Part shown: piece by piece, positions 46,401 through 58,030 of the stretch | Numbering within the stretch: the first letter of the stretch is position 1 | How the letters are laid out: the number at the start of each line of letters is the position of its first letter | Origin: Pleurostoma richardsiae | Lineage: Eukaryota > Ascomycota > Sordariomycetes > Calosphaeriales > Pleurostomataceae | Assembly: GCA_030052745.1 (NCBI GenBank) | Contig: JANBVO010000006.1 | Location: 682,001 to 746,000, forward strand | Direction of reading: 5' to 3' | DNA: 64,000 nucleotides | Translations under genes and position numbers: made by a program | Notes under the pieces: model-generated | What the model saw: the letters and a program-made list of their open reading frames with translations, nothing else | Databases searched by the model: none | Told to the model about the DNA's origin: nothing

Positions 46401-46999
46401 GGCTTCCCGTAAGTCCCCTATTCTATCCCCTGGGTCTTAGAACTGCGCAGGATCGACTAATCCACTTTGACAGGGACCTTATTGACACTGAGCCCGCTGA
46501 CGGGGACGTGTACAAGATGTTTCTCGGCTCCCTCAAATCAGAGATTGACAAGCAGACGACGTACGCCGAGACAATTCCGAGCACCCCCCGGACACCCCCT
46601 ACGTCGTTTGAAGACGCATCTTCCCCGCGGTCAAGAAGCGACACAACAACAAGCGACTTAACCCTCCCCTCCTCTCCGCTTCCCGGCCAGTCCATGCAGT
46701 ATGGGCTGCCAGGCGTGGGCAGCCAGTTCGATTTTGGGCCACAGGAACCCAGCTCTGCTCCGTGGCCCCAGGGTGGCCACTACCGCAGCATATCGTCTAC
46801 ACTGAGCTCTCGCGACTCGGCGTATCCTGCCGATGCCGGTTCCGAGTGGGATGAGCCGGGTTTACCCTACCGGACTCCAAACATGGCAGGGCCCACCGTT
46901 CCGCCCATACGAGGCGCCTCCTCATCCTCCTCGCCTCCTCAAGATAACCTGGGGCACAGAGGCAACCTGCCTTATCCGGGTGACCGCCGACGGTCATGA
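43443..46999 (+). CDS. kinase-like domain fused to a von Willebrand A domain
   Basis: Six exons: 43443-44135, 44196-44539, 44595-44740, 44842-45743, 45798-46408, 46474-46999; 1073 residues. The first ATG in frame is used. Residues 1-225 form a region of unknown fold. A kinase-like domain follows, with the ATP lysine in RWRFALKRF (K238), a catalytic loop HGDIKPENI (D350, K352, N355), DPG at 367-369 where DFG is usual, GGTTTYAAPEK after splicing and IDVWSLGCVFSEA. The HRD Arg is Gly, and the glycine-rich loop expected before K238 is degenerate (LGERDSNDED). About 280 residues of linker lead to a vWA-like domain: IYLIDNGSSMFYHW (metal-ion site, D-x-G-x-S), KKKLIVVLTDGVWDG and TIQFIGFGHDPAGLARL. 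The tail is Ser/Pro-rich and disordered. Likely an intracellular sensor or adaptor whose vWA domain binds partners; activity of the kinase is uncertain. The third intron (101 bases) was placed to restore AAPEK. Confidence 0.92.
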
Positions 47000-49148
47000 T
47001 ATTGCCCTTACCCGCCAACCACGCTGTATTCCAGGGTATGACATAACTGTTCTGCATTTATGTTTTGTTTTTGTTGCAAAGGAACCAAGTCCTCTTTCGT
47101 ATGTCTATAATTGGAGCTCGGCGTTTTGGAAAATGGGGGACTAGCGTGCTCAGGATTGGGATAAAGAAGCCAGTGTTCAAGACTGACGATGCGAATATCC
47201 CTGGCTGGGGTTTGGCTTCATGATACCCAGAAATATCACTACCAGGGCCGGGATTTCATGCTATCGGCGTAATGATTGGTCCAGTGATATAGTCAATAGC
47301 CTTAGAGACAGTCAAGCTACCTTAGCCATCCTCAAGATATATAGAGATTCATTCTTCAAGGTTCTGAAACTAGAATGACCGTGACAGCGATATTTAGGGA
47401 CAGCAGGTGAGGAGCGTGAAAAGAAATATTGCACTTGAAAGCAGTTATCTACTACACAAAGCCAGTATCTGCTTCACCATCCGTCCTGTTATGACTCTGG
47501 GAGTGCTTGGAGAGGGACTAGCCACTCGTAATACGTTACCTCAATGCTGCTCCTCTAAGACGCCTGTTTGCATCCAGATCAGCCAGGCTTCTGGCCTCAC
47601 TATGAGATCTCAGCCTGAAACAGCTTCCATCTAGCTCTGTTCTAGTCCTGAGGCCGCATCATATCCAGTAGTGGGCAGACGGTCTTGAAATCTCACCTGT
47701 GACAACACCGTTTAGTGACCCCCAAATCGGCGTATTGTACCTATAGCGTGAACTGCCCATTCACATCAGCAAGGTTCATTGCAGATGTGCCTACTATCTC
47801 ACAATAGCTGTACCACTTACCTCGCGGTCCTCGGGAAAGGATAAGATATAGCCATCGCTTCGTTGCCGGATACGCGGCAAGGACGCATATCCTCACCGCC
47901 CAGAAGACAGACTTGGGCTCATGAACGGGCTCAAGCTCGAGGTGGTGTCATGAGGCAGATGGGACAGTGGCGTGGCGGGCAGGCGGCGTCATGTCGCAGG
48001 CTGTATCTGAGTTGGTATCTGAGGCCATACTGCGGGCGTTGGCAGAACAGATCCTTGTGCTGTCGTTACCGCCGGCTGGCTGGGTAGCGTCTTCGCCGGC
48101 AGCGGCAGCGGCGGTATGTCGGCTGGATTGCGCAACTGGGAGAATGGATCCCCTCCAGGGACAAGTGGTGCTGGCGACACTGGCGGCTGGCTCGGCGGCA
48201 TAACTGGAGACAACAGCGACGGCCTTGTCTTGAAGAGACTAATGTTGTTGTTATTGCGCGGCAGAACAGCAAACGGGTTCGCGACTGGAACCTGGTCCCC
48301 CTGCTGACCCGTTGATACCGGCTTGATTAAGGCAACGCTGTTCGAGGCCACTCCTGCCCTGAGGTCGGGGACATTAAGCGCTCCGAAGGCGACTCCTCCG
48401 CGCAAAGGCATGCCGACGGTGTTTGAAGCTGTATTGTCCCACCCGAAAAGGGGGAGGGGAGGGGGGAGAGGAGCTTTCAAAGCAGGTCGTCGTAGCAGGA
48501 CTGAAGAGCAGCTGATTGTGGTCCTGGCTGCTGCGGATTAGAGAATGCCGACGCGGGCTGAAGTGGCGGAAATGACCAGTCGAAGAGTGTCAACAAGATG
48601 GTGAGTATTAGAAGACAAGGGACTAGAACGAGAAAGGGCTGCCGGTTCGCATCCGAACCCCATTGGGAGCCAGCATCTATCTTCCAGCAGCATATTGCTT
48701 GTCTGTCCTGGAGGGACCTTACTAAGAGTCGCAATTACGTTCCAAGTTCTCTGGAGCCTTGGTCAGAGAGCCTGCTTGTCATTACGAAGCAGCCTCGTTC
48801 GAAGCCCGCGTAGGTATGGCGAAGGGGAGATCAGCAACCAGTACTATTGTCTCTAATTCAGTGTTTGTATGTCTATCGTCTTGAGTCTAGACTTTTCCAC
48901 CTGTGCGGTGTACTTCTGCTCCCGTTCTCTGTCTCGATAGCCTCCAAAAGGAAAAGTCTCCTGTGGTCAGCTCAGAACTGTTGAAGCAACTACCCAGCGG
49001 CATGCCGTCCGCCGCTATATCGCGTGCTTGTTGGGCCATGGGGTCGATATCATACTGTCAGCTGGCAGACAGATTCGGTAGCGTCGAAGCCACCGAATTA
49101 ATCCCAACGATCTCGCGATCTAAGACGCAACCAACGGTCATCGTCCTC
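47000..49148. other. intergenic between convergent kinase-vWA and YTH genes
   Basis: Holds both 3' UTRs. The only frame that looks coding is the proline-rich one on the minus strand at 47989-48411. AT-rich sequence at 47340-47450. No repeat family recognised. Confidence 0.45.
47989..48411 (-). CDS. weak candidate: proline-rich hypothetical protein
   Basis: 140 codons from ATG to stop. Rich in Pro/Leu/Val/Asn, with NPF (VANPFAVL) and DPF (GGDPFSQL) tripeptides of the kind bound by endocytic EH and adaptor domains, and an NNNN run. The frame stays open upstream to about 48480 without an ATG, so a first exon may be missing. No family recognised. It could also be a chance open frame in GC-rich DNA. 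Confidence 0.25.
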   Translation of the reverse strand: MPLRGGVAFGALNVPDLRAGVASNSVALIKPVSTGQQGDQVPVANPFAVLPRNNNNISLFKTRPSLLSPVMPPSQPPVSPAPLVPGGDPFSQLRNPADIPPLPLPAKTLPSQPAVTTAQGSVLPTPAVWPQIPTQIQPAT

Positions 49149-52100
49149 CTAAGGCGACACCTCGCGCTTGACATAACCCCTCGCGCGCCCCCTTCCTCGT
49201 CCTCCGCCACGACCCCTGCCATAGCCGCCGCCCCGCGGGTAGCGGGGCTGCGGCGGCGGCGAGACATCACGATCGGAGCGGTCGTCGTCGTCGCGCTCGC
49301 GCCGCGCCTTGCGGCTCTCCTCCAGCTTGTCCATCTCCGCCGCCAGGTCCCGGCCGCACTGCTCCTCGATCTCCTGGCCGTCCTTGCCGACCAGAACGGG
49401 CATGTTCTCGTTGAGGCTGTTGACCAGGTGGTGCACGGCGTGGAACGGCATCTCGGTCGTGCAGCACCACTCGATGCGGAAGGGTGGCGTGCACTCCCAG
49501 TGGATGGCGTTCATCCATCTCGGACGGGGCGTGTCAGGCGACGGGGCGGTAGCCATTCGGGCCTGTTTCATCTCGTGTTAAGATATGCCCACGCGTGAAG
49601 ACGTACCGAACATTGTGGGAGGGGGCCGGTGTTGACAGCTGAGTGAGTGACACCTTGAGCGGGTAGGAAGCGACTTACATATCCCTGAAACGCTCTGGAT
49701 TGGTTGATGGAGAAGAAGAGAATGACGTTCTTGCAGGTAGCAAAAGCGCTTGTGAGTGTCTCGCCGTTCTGGACCTGGGTGGTCCACAAGCCCTAAATTT
49801 GCGCCTCAGCATGATCCGAGGCGAGTAGAGGAGATCTTGGGGCAAGGCCAAGGAACACTCACGTCCTCCATACATGCCATTACGTTTTCTCTGTTAAAGG
49901 ACTTGACCATGAAGAATCTCGACTCTGAAATAGACGTCAGCTGCGACAAATCTTCTCTTCGACGGCATACAACACGATGGAAGCCAAAACAGCACGCATA
50001 GCTGGAAATCACATAAACCGCGTACAATGCATGTGTCGTGATGTTGAGACGACTGGTCCCAGCATCGGACGAATACCATGGAATCCCGTCTTACTGCCCG
50101 CCATCTTTGGTGATGGACATGCGCGACGACCCATGAAGTAAAATGAAAGACAGAAATGTCATTTCTATCGACGTGCGCGCATTTAGGGCGAATTGCGCAT
50201 GTTCAGAAGATGTAGCTATTGAGACCCTGGATTATTCATCATGGAGGATGACGAGCCGGAAAGTAATCAAACCAGCAGAGGATAGAGAGCATAGCAGAAG
50301 CAATGATTATGAAACCCTAGAGAAGAAGCTAGAATCAAGGGTCAAAGTAAAAGCGAGAGTACTGACCACCCCGTCGGCCCAAGTCCAGAGTGTTTGGGTT
50401 CCGGTACGGATAGGCTGTATGCCGGCGTCTTGGGGCGGGGCTCGGAGGGCGGCTATAGCCTCGGTTGGCATCGCCGCGGTAGCTGTCGTAACGCCCACCT
50501 GGGCCGCGATCGTCAAATGTCTCCAGGTCAGAGCGGCGACGATGAGAAGGACTGACAGAGCGCAGTCTGGGAGACCTTATGCGTGGGGGCGGAGGAGACG
50601 AACGTTGATGGCCGGCTTCGAAACGGGACCGGGGCGGAGTCGGGTGACGCGAAGAAGAACCACTGTATCCTCCTCTGCCCCCTCTATTGCTCTGGCTAGA
50701 TCCAGGTGGTCGATCAGCTGTGGTAGAGGAGATACCACCATCAGTGCGCAGCAGCTTCTCGGGTCTCAGCGAGGCATTCTCGTCACCTCCGTGCTCACGC
50801 TTGAGAGTCGTAGGACGAGACGGCTGAGAATCAACCTTGCCGGGAGCAGTGCTGTCCACCGCAGAAGTGATCTTACTGGAGTCGGCCTTTGACAGAGTCG
50901 GCTGACTCGAGGAAGGAACTTGGTACTTCGTCTGGACTTTCACAGGTTCAGAGGCGGGGGGGATGGTGACCGCTGGGGTCAGAGCAGCAATAGCAGGCTC
51001 TCGGCCGACGCGGATTTCTAGACCGTCCTGTCGAAGTAGTTCCTGCCGTTCCTTCTCCAAGTCGGCAGCCTCCTGCTGTTTCTTCTCGATCTCGATCAAC
51101 CGACGAGTGCGAGCTAACGCTCTGGTCCGATAGTCTGCATTGTGATAGTGGGTGAAATCAAGCCAGTCACGCAGATCTTCGTCCTCGGCGAGGAGTCGAG
51201 CAAGAAGCGCCGAAGTATCTTGGCGGCCACCGCCAGACGGTTTTATGTCCGTAGCGGGACTGGGAAGTTTAGCCATAACTCGAATGTCATGATTGCCGGC
51301 TGTGCCATTACTCTCTGGAGCATGTTCTTTTCCTGGATAATCCTTTGAAGTGTGGGCAAAGGCATCTCCCTGATTATTAGGAGCGCTCTTCCGGTTTACG
51401 GACGTTGTGCCATTAGAAGAAGTACGTTGTTGCTCTCGGTAGCTGCTGGTGTTAGTAGGTCCTTCCCGTTGATCAACAGGTCGGACGAACGCAGTTCCAT
51501 CGGTCCGCAAGGGGTCTTGTTTATCCTCATATTTGTAGCTCTTTGAGTTCGAGGCTGTAGACGAAGTGAGCTTCTTGGAGCTATTCGTCGATATTGTAGG
51601 TCGAGGAGGTAGGCCTGCTGGCTGTCTGATCGTCTGGAAGACAGTCGAGACATCATCGCTCAGGTCAGGTGTATTGCCTCTGATCTCGCCCTCCTCGAAG
51701 GAGCCCTGGCGCTCGTTCTTCGCAATTTTACCAGTTGGTGTGGGAGGAATTCCTGCAACCGTAGTATCGGCCATCTTAGAGGCCGTGGGCGCCTGTGCCA
51801 AAGGTTCTGGGTCAGTAGCCGCTCGGATATCCGAGATCAAGTCTGCAATATCAGCTCCGGTCGCCGATAGAACCGGCTGCGAGACACGCTGTGGTAAGAC
51901 ATGTGGTACGGAGCTGGAAGCGCGATTGGCTTTGAACTGATTCTCCTCTGCTGCAGCAGGCTTGTTTGGGATGATGCTTGTCATATTGGGCTTCGCAGGA
52001 GGAGATTGCGTCGCTCCGTTCTTGGCTGGGGTTGCAGGCCGCGAGCCAGCTGCAGGAGCACCAGAGCTGACGGCCTGCTGTCCTTGTAGCTCGCGTCTCT

Positions 52101-52503
52101 TGCGCAGCTTCTCCTTCAATTCGGCTGCTCTAGCATTCAGTTGCACTTTGTTGGGCACGCCACTCTGGCTCGATTGGGAAGCAGGGCTAGAATTCCGCTG
52201 AGGACTGGTGTCCATGGCTACCTGCGAGAGAGCTGCCATTAGCAAGGGTGCAGTGAGAAAATGCCGAATAGGCAAGACAATTTGTGATGACTGAACTGAT
52301 GTGTTATTAAAGGCCGGCAAGATGGCCTGGTTCTGCGAGAAGGCGTCGCTGTCGTTGCTGTTGGTCTCGTTGTAGTTTATGCCGGGATCCAACGCGAACG
52401 CAGCTGCCGAAGGACGCGTATTGGGTTGATAAGATTGACCGGCGTCCAAGAAGTCAAGGAAATCCTGATTGCCAAACTCTTGGAAGTTGTTATTTGGCCA
52501 CAT
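49149..52503 (-). CDS. YTH-domain RNA-binding protein (YTHDC1-like m6A reader)
   Basis: Four exons: 52503-50367, 49924-49863, 49792-49679, 49562-49149; about 908 residues. The start is the ATG of MWPNNNFQEFGNQDFLDFLD. The long first exon encodes a disordered Ser/Pro/Thr region, a charged helix (RTRRLIEIEKKQQEAADLEK) and an Arg/Ser-rich part (PPRIRSPRLRSVSPSHRRRS). The YTH domain spans roughly 713-865: ESRFFMVKSFNRENVMACME, GLWTTQVQNGE (W736), NVILFFSINQSRAFQGYARM, AIHWECTPP (W793), MPFHAVHHLVNSLNENMPVL and GKDGQEIEEQCGRDL. W736 and W793 match the aromatic cage that holds N6-methyladenosine. A glycine/arginine RGG-type tail closes the protein. Expected role: nuclear mRNA fate or splicing through m6A or sequence recognition. 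The first intron is 442 bases, long for this genome, and exon 1 has an in-frame 75-base segment (52286-52212) that looks like another intron. Confidence 0.95.
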
Positions 52504-53307
52504 CACGCGTCTTTCTCTAGCATCCGCGCGAAGTGCACCGCGTGGGGAGCACAGAGGCTCTAGAGGAAGGCAGTTTGGCCGTTGATGTGTGTGGGGAAAA
52601 TGAAGCTCAAAGCCCAGAAGCTCGAGCTTTCAACAGCTTTCGTGCCCTAACGAGGCACCTGAAGATTAAGGGCCTGCACGACGCACGGTGCTTTCTGATC
52701 GGGCAGTTTCATGGCAGGGTGAGGAAATTCAAGAAAGGAAGGACGGCAAGCAACCAAAAGGTTGCAAGCAGAAGGAGGGCCCAAGAGTCAAAGGCCCTAT
52801 ACTCTTGAATATTTTCTCCGCCTGCCGGTGAGGTTGTAGGTCAAGAAAATACTCGGCTTGAGCTCAGGATAAAGTGGCCCGAGAGTCGTTCGGCGGACGG
52901 AGCGCAGGCCCCACTTGATAAGACAGGTAGGTACTGTACCTACCGGGCACTTAACGCAGCCTGCCGACCCGAGACCCCGCAGGTTTAAACGTTCTCCGTG
53001 CTCCGTGCTCCGTACCTCCGTACCGGCACCAACGAAAGACGACCGACGCACAGTCCGTGACCGTTCTCACCAGATTATGCCTAAATACCCGTATGCACCA
53101 CGGAGCATCTGTGAAAGCATTCTGTAGCCCTGTGCAACACCGGTGACAGCGGGAAGATATCTACCCAGGCATCAACAATGGCTATTGGCCTTCAACCATT
53201 GTCACTGGTGTCAACATCGGCAACACTTTTAGTTTAGATCATGGTAACACAGCAGCAACGCTTTTTTATTTTGCTCAGCTATACAATTCCGAGAGTTGCC
53301 GTCTCCC
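52504..53307. other. intergenic; YTH promoter
   Basis: About 800 bases upstream of the YTH start and downstream of the gpi18 stop. Contains a perfect 9-bp inverted repeat at 52926 and a short tandem of ccgtgctccgt units near 52998-53025. An AT-rich patch near 53255-53285 probably belongs to the gpi18 3' UTR. Confidence 0.5.
52926..52944. repeat. perfect inverted repeat GGTAGGTAC-T-GTACCTACC
   Basis: Nine bases on each side pair exactly around a single T. The core GTACTGTAC also occurs at 26752-26760 and 27122-27130, and its complement at 55098-55106. All copies are between genes. It could be a dimeric transcription-factor site or part of a dispersed repeat. Confidence 0.6.
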
Positions 53308-54844
53308 CTACGCAGGAGGCAAGAACGATGCAAATAAGACGGCCTGTATAGAGGCGTAGACGACCATGAAGGCGACAAACTTGCTCCCAAAGCTCGACTT
53401 ACTAGGATGAATCAATTCGCCGGCCAGCCACCAGTACCACACGGGATACCCGGAAGACAGGCGGTTAATAATCTGCACGTGGTAGCTCATCAGAGTCATC
53501 ACGGCAATGAGAACCTGCGCAGCTGCCATGCACTGAACGAGGGAGGAGAGGTCCTTGCCTTCACGTACAGAGAGCTTTTGAGGCTCGGGAGAGGCTTCAG
53601 CTGGCTCCCGCACATTGTGCAACATGTCTATCCCGCTCCTGGTCAACACAGAGAGCATCGGAGCCGCTAGCAGAAACAACGGTACGTTCGACACCGTCCA
53701 GTAGCGGAGGAAACCAGTGTTCCTAGTAAGAATGGTGAGCTCTTTAGTCGAGCCAAAGCTGGAGCGCAAATGGGCAAAACGCGCCCAGTCAGTAGTCAGC
53801 CTTACCAATAGTGCTCTTGCACAAACGAATAGATGCTGGGCATCAGCTTATCGCACCATGGCCGCCGTGGCCCGCCACTTCCGGAAGCCCCGGAACAGTA
53901 GGACTGATATGCCAGATACTGAGGTATTAGCGAGCCGGCCGCCACGCAGAGCCCTCCCACTCCTAGGACGACCAAGCTGCGGCAGGCAGCTGCGGAGGGG
54001 CGCCTGACCAGGTCCAGCGACGTGAGAAGGAAGCCATAGGCGAATGGGATCCCGTTCAGGAGGCCATTGCTACGAAAGGTTGTAGCTAGCCCAAAAGCGC
54101 AGCCAGCGAGAACGAGGAGGATGTCCCGCTGGGTGGCCGCGCGCTCACCCAGGCGGTAGCCCTGGGCGAGAAGCAAGTAGCCGGCGAAGGAGAGGCAGGA
54201 GAAGGGGCTCTCGTTGTAAGGTGCTGAGAGAAAGAGCCCCGCCGGGGAGATGACATGCAGGAGAGCGGCAATAAACGCGACCTTCCGGTCTTTCCATATC
54301 AGCTGCCCGAGCCGGTACAGTACGAGGACGGATATAAGGTGTGTTGCGTGAGACACGGTGACGCCCACAAGTGGCTCAAGTGACGAGCTCCCGCTTCCTG
54401 CCAGGCCGAGGCGCTTGAGAGCTGTTTGTCGAGCCGAGGTCAGCGGAACTCGGTCGCCCACATAGAAAAAGAGAAGAGCCTCGGAGCTCTGGGGGGCATT
54501 CAACGGGGCGCCGGCAACCCACCTTTCGCAACGGCAGAAATAACATTTGGCAGTCCCGCGCCGAAAGCCCACTCCTGCTCGAACAAGTATCCTCTGTTGG
54601 CGGCCTTGATGAAGTAGATGGCGTCCCAACTCGTCAGTCGCGTGGCCAGGAGACCCAGGGGCGAGGTGGAGTCATTGCTGCTGTTGCTGCCGGAAACTCC
54701 CTCGGATAACAAAAGGGCAGCGGATGTGTCATATGACGGCCCAACACAGCTGCCGGCGGCGATAGCTAGCAACAGAGCTTTCCATGCCGTAAAGGCCGTG
54801 ATCAGAATTCGGTAAGGGTTATGCTCATACTGGAGGAGCATCAT
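53308..54844 (-). CDS. gpi18: GPI mannosyltransferase 2 (PIG-V/Gpi18)
   Basis: Three exons: 54844-54523, 54421-53806, 53722-53308; 450 residues, the usual size. The start is the first in-frame ATG (MMLLQYEHNPYRILITAFTA); reading further upstream is possible only from a non-ATG codon. Multi-pass ER membrane protein with family landmarks: RLTSWDAIYFI and RGYLFEQEWAFGAG in the first lumenal loop, SHATHLISVLVLYRLG, SPAGLFLSAPYNESPFSCLS, ATTFRSNGLLNG and SGYPVWYWWLAG near the end. It adds the second mannose to the GPI anchor precursor using dolichol-phosphate-mannose, in the ER lumen, and is essential in yeasts. The first intron (101 bases, CTGAC branch-like site) joins VISAVAK to LKRLGLAG; the second restores the W in EHYWNTGFLRYW. 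It lies head-out toward a 3 kb gene-free region. Confidence 0.95.
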
Positions 54845-57800
54845 AGGATACGGCACGCCCCGGGGTGGGCGGCAGTTGGAGGGAGCTAGAAAATCCTGAG
54901 CGAATGGTCGGACAGCATAGCAAAGAAAGAGAAGCTTGCAGCTGATGCCCTTTCGTGGCAAGTCGAGACGTTTTTCTACTAGCGCCGTTGTTTTCTTGTA
55001 AGCCGAGCCTTACGAAGCTAAATTTGGTGGGGGACTGGCTGTGACGCGAGACCCCTGCAAGGAGCGCGTCGCGCGCGTTACATATAGCGGTACCCAGGTA
55101 CAGTACAAAGGTGCCTTACATAAGCCATCGATGAACAGCACTCTGGAACCTTTGCTTTCCCAATTGATACGATTCCCTTCTACGTGTACGAGGCGGGCAG
55201 CGTCTTGGAGCCGATCATACTAGGAGCTTCCCGGTTGTCGATGAAGAAACCAACATGAGGTCTGACTCGCACAAAGCTCCACGGGACAAGCCAGAACCTC
55301 GCGGACAATTTTCTTGCCTCGGCCATTTGTGGGGTCGACAGCCGAGATACACCAAGACACCCGCCGCCCACGGAGGACGGAGCCATTCCGCCCCCCGACT
55401 TTCTGCTGACTGATGACTGCCCTGGCCTCTGGGACTGTGCGGGAGGCAATTGGCGAAGAATCGGAGGCACCTGCTTCAGGATCTCGATCTTGTTACATAT
55501 TTTTGGTTTGAGACGGGCCAGGATGAAGAGATGCGTCAAGATAGTGAAGAATCGACAACTCTTTGCTCTGGTTCGGACATTTCTTGCAGCGCGGCTCCGA
55601 AGGGCGGCGGAAAGGACTTCGGCGCGGGGATTTCGGTGACGGCATCTGTTGAAAGCCCGGCCGCCGATGTGCGAGATGCACAAAATCGCCTGGGAAAAGC
55701 CGCGCGAAGACGAACACTCAAGCGGAGCAAAGCGGCCAGCAGGCCAAGTTTTTCCTTGCAACGGGTACCCACGAGGGAATTTACGGGATGCAGATGCATG
55801 CCTTTTCACTCTTTTCGGCCTCGTCGCATTCGGGCGTCTAACGGCCCGCCGGGGTTTGTGTGAGTCCGAGCCGGCCAAGCCCGTTTGTCGCGAGTGCGAG
55901 CGCGCGAAAGCCACGCACGGGACCTCATCACTGTGGCAGCCTCCTAGCTTGGATCAGCTGGTCGTTGATCCGGAGGTGTCGGATCATGCTCATGGATGGC
56001 AATCAGTGCCAAAGACGACGCTGACACCACCTGAATGTTGCTGCTGGTGCACCTCATGCAGCCTTAGCTCCGGGCGTGTCAAACCATCCCGCGCATCATG
56101 GTCCCATCATCGTACATGCCCACCAGGAGCTACAATTAGACAATTGCACTCGCCATTCAGTGCCCGTGCCGATGACGAGGGCCCGCTGCTCTTCGGCGCA
56201 CCCATCAACAAGCGGAAACTTCAACGAGGCTTACTACGGGTTCTGCGTACAGGGCCTGCACGCATGGTCGGTGATAGGCCCCAGAGCCTACCAAGTGCTT
56301 AGAGGTCGGCGAATGGTTGTTCACCGGCTTACTCCGTCCACAGACAGTCTCAAGACCAGACCAGACCGTCAGTGTCGGACCCTGTTACTAACTACAAGGG
56401 TTTGGCTACATTTATGTGCCGGGGCTCGGGACAATTTCAGCTCTTTGTCCTTCATAAGCTCCGTCATCCCCTACGATTAGTCGCACTGGCAGGCGGGAGC
56501 TGTGGATTTGTCAGGCTTCTTCTATGACTCGCCCTCCACCGGCCAGAATTTTTTCTGCAGCAGAAAAGAGAAGAAGAGGCAGAAAAGAAGGAACGAGAAA
56601 GACTAGAAATTATCGCCAAGGGTAGCAAAACCGGTAAGTAATCATGACCTCCTGTCGCTCGAGGCGCAGCTTTAATTGCTTGTGTTCCCCGCATCATGCA
56701 ATCGTCCCACCCCTTTCTGTCCATCGCGCCTTGGAAGCTGGCACACCTTTCCTGACCGAACGAGAAGTGGCTGGAACAGGCATTTGCTCTCCCATTAATC
56801 CGACATTAGCCAGGCTCCCAGGTTGGCTGGGCTTCTGGTCTCGAGACGGGGGAACGGCACAGACACATTAAACGCCTGTCCAATCGCGTTCGCATCCTGC
56901 ATCGACACCGCTTGTCTCGGCGCCCAATCTCACTCAGCAGAGGGCGGTCGACCGTTGCCCTGATCCAGCCATCGTCGCTTGCACGGACAAATACCTGTGC
57001 GCCTCGTGGCCGCTGGCAGCGAGAGGAGGACGACAGCAACGAGATCCCCACGGCACTAGGAGGGGGAGCTGCTGTTCTCCTGTTCACTTGTTGACCTGTC
57101 CCACGATCCCTCGGCGCAGACTCACATTAGCTTGGGGCCGACGCCTGGTCTGACTGACCTGTCCATACGGCCACGCCCCCAAAGCCTCGCCCTACGACAC
57201 GGTGCAAGCTGTCAGGCCACCCACGAGGGATCTGCCGTAAGAGCTCCACATTCTCCCGCCGCCGAATCTCCCTGCACTAGCGTGTCCCTCCTTCTGGCGC
57301 CCAATCCCTGTCTGGGGGTGGCAGCACCGGCACCCAAAAGGAGGAACAAAGCCACCAGCATCCAGCACCTCCGTAAGCTGGCAGGCTCGGTTTTCTCGGT
57401 CTCAGCTCAGCAGGCCCTCCTTTCTCCTCCATTCACTCACACCCTCCTCCCCTTATATCGATCTCCTGCCTAAGACCTTCTTCTCCCTTCTTCGCCGTTT
57501 ACACTTTTTCCGTCTTCGCATCTCGGCTCGCCTGGCAGCGACCCCTCCAACCTCGACAGGGTCTCGAAGTGCGGTGGGCGACAGCTGGTTCTGCCCCCTG
57601 CGTAGTGCTCAGCCTAAATAAAGCATCACAGCAAGGATTACACGGGCAAACCCCAGGAGGCGGGCACCCACATCTGCCAGACCGTTACCCAACCTCTCGA
57701 GCGTCGACGCTCAGAAAGAAGAAAGAAACTACAGAGCTGCGTCCGGGAATCGTCTCTTCGCTTTCCCCTAGTTGAAAAAGAAACAAACAACATTCCTATC

Positions 57801-58030
57801 CTCCGATAGCTGTCGATCATTCTGCATCTGCATGTGGATGCGAGGGACAACCGGAGAATTGTGGATCGGCCAGATTACTTACACGCGTCAACGAAACGAC
57901 CTGCCTTAGCCAGGTACCTCTCTATACCTGACCCTCACATTGTGCGAGGTGCAACTGCATCAGGTTTGCGCCTGCTCTAGATAGAACACAACCGCAGATA
58001 TCGTCCCCCGGTGCTGCGGCTGTTGTCATC
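54845..58030. other. intergenic between divergent gpi18 and polyQ genes
   Basis: About 3.2 kb with no supported gene. Short frames around 55450-55863 and 56076-56480 lack motifs. One palindrome copy (gtacagtac, 55098-55106) lies 250 bases upstream of gpi18. 57330-57900 is CT-rich and probably the promoter/leader of the polyQ gene. Confidence 0.45.

Noticed and set aside
54845-54961. Upstream extension of the gpi18 frame
   Set aside because: It starts at TTG and contains no ATG; the double ATG at 54844 gives the typical N-terminus.
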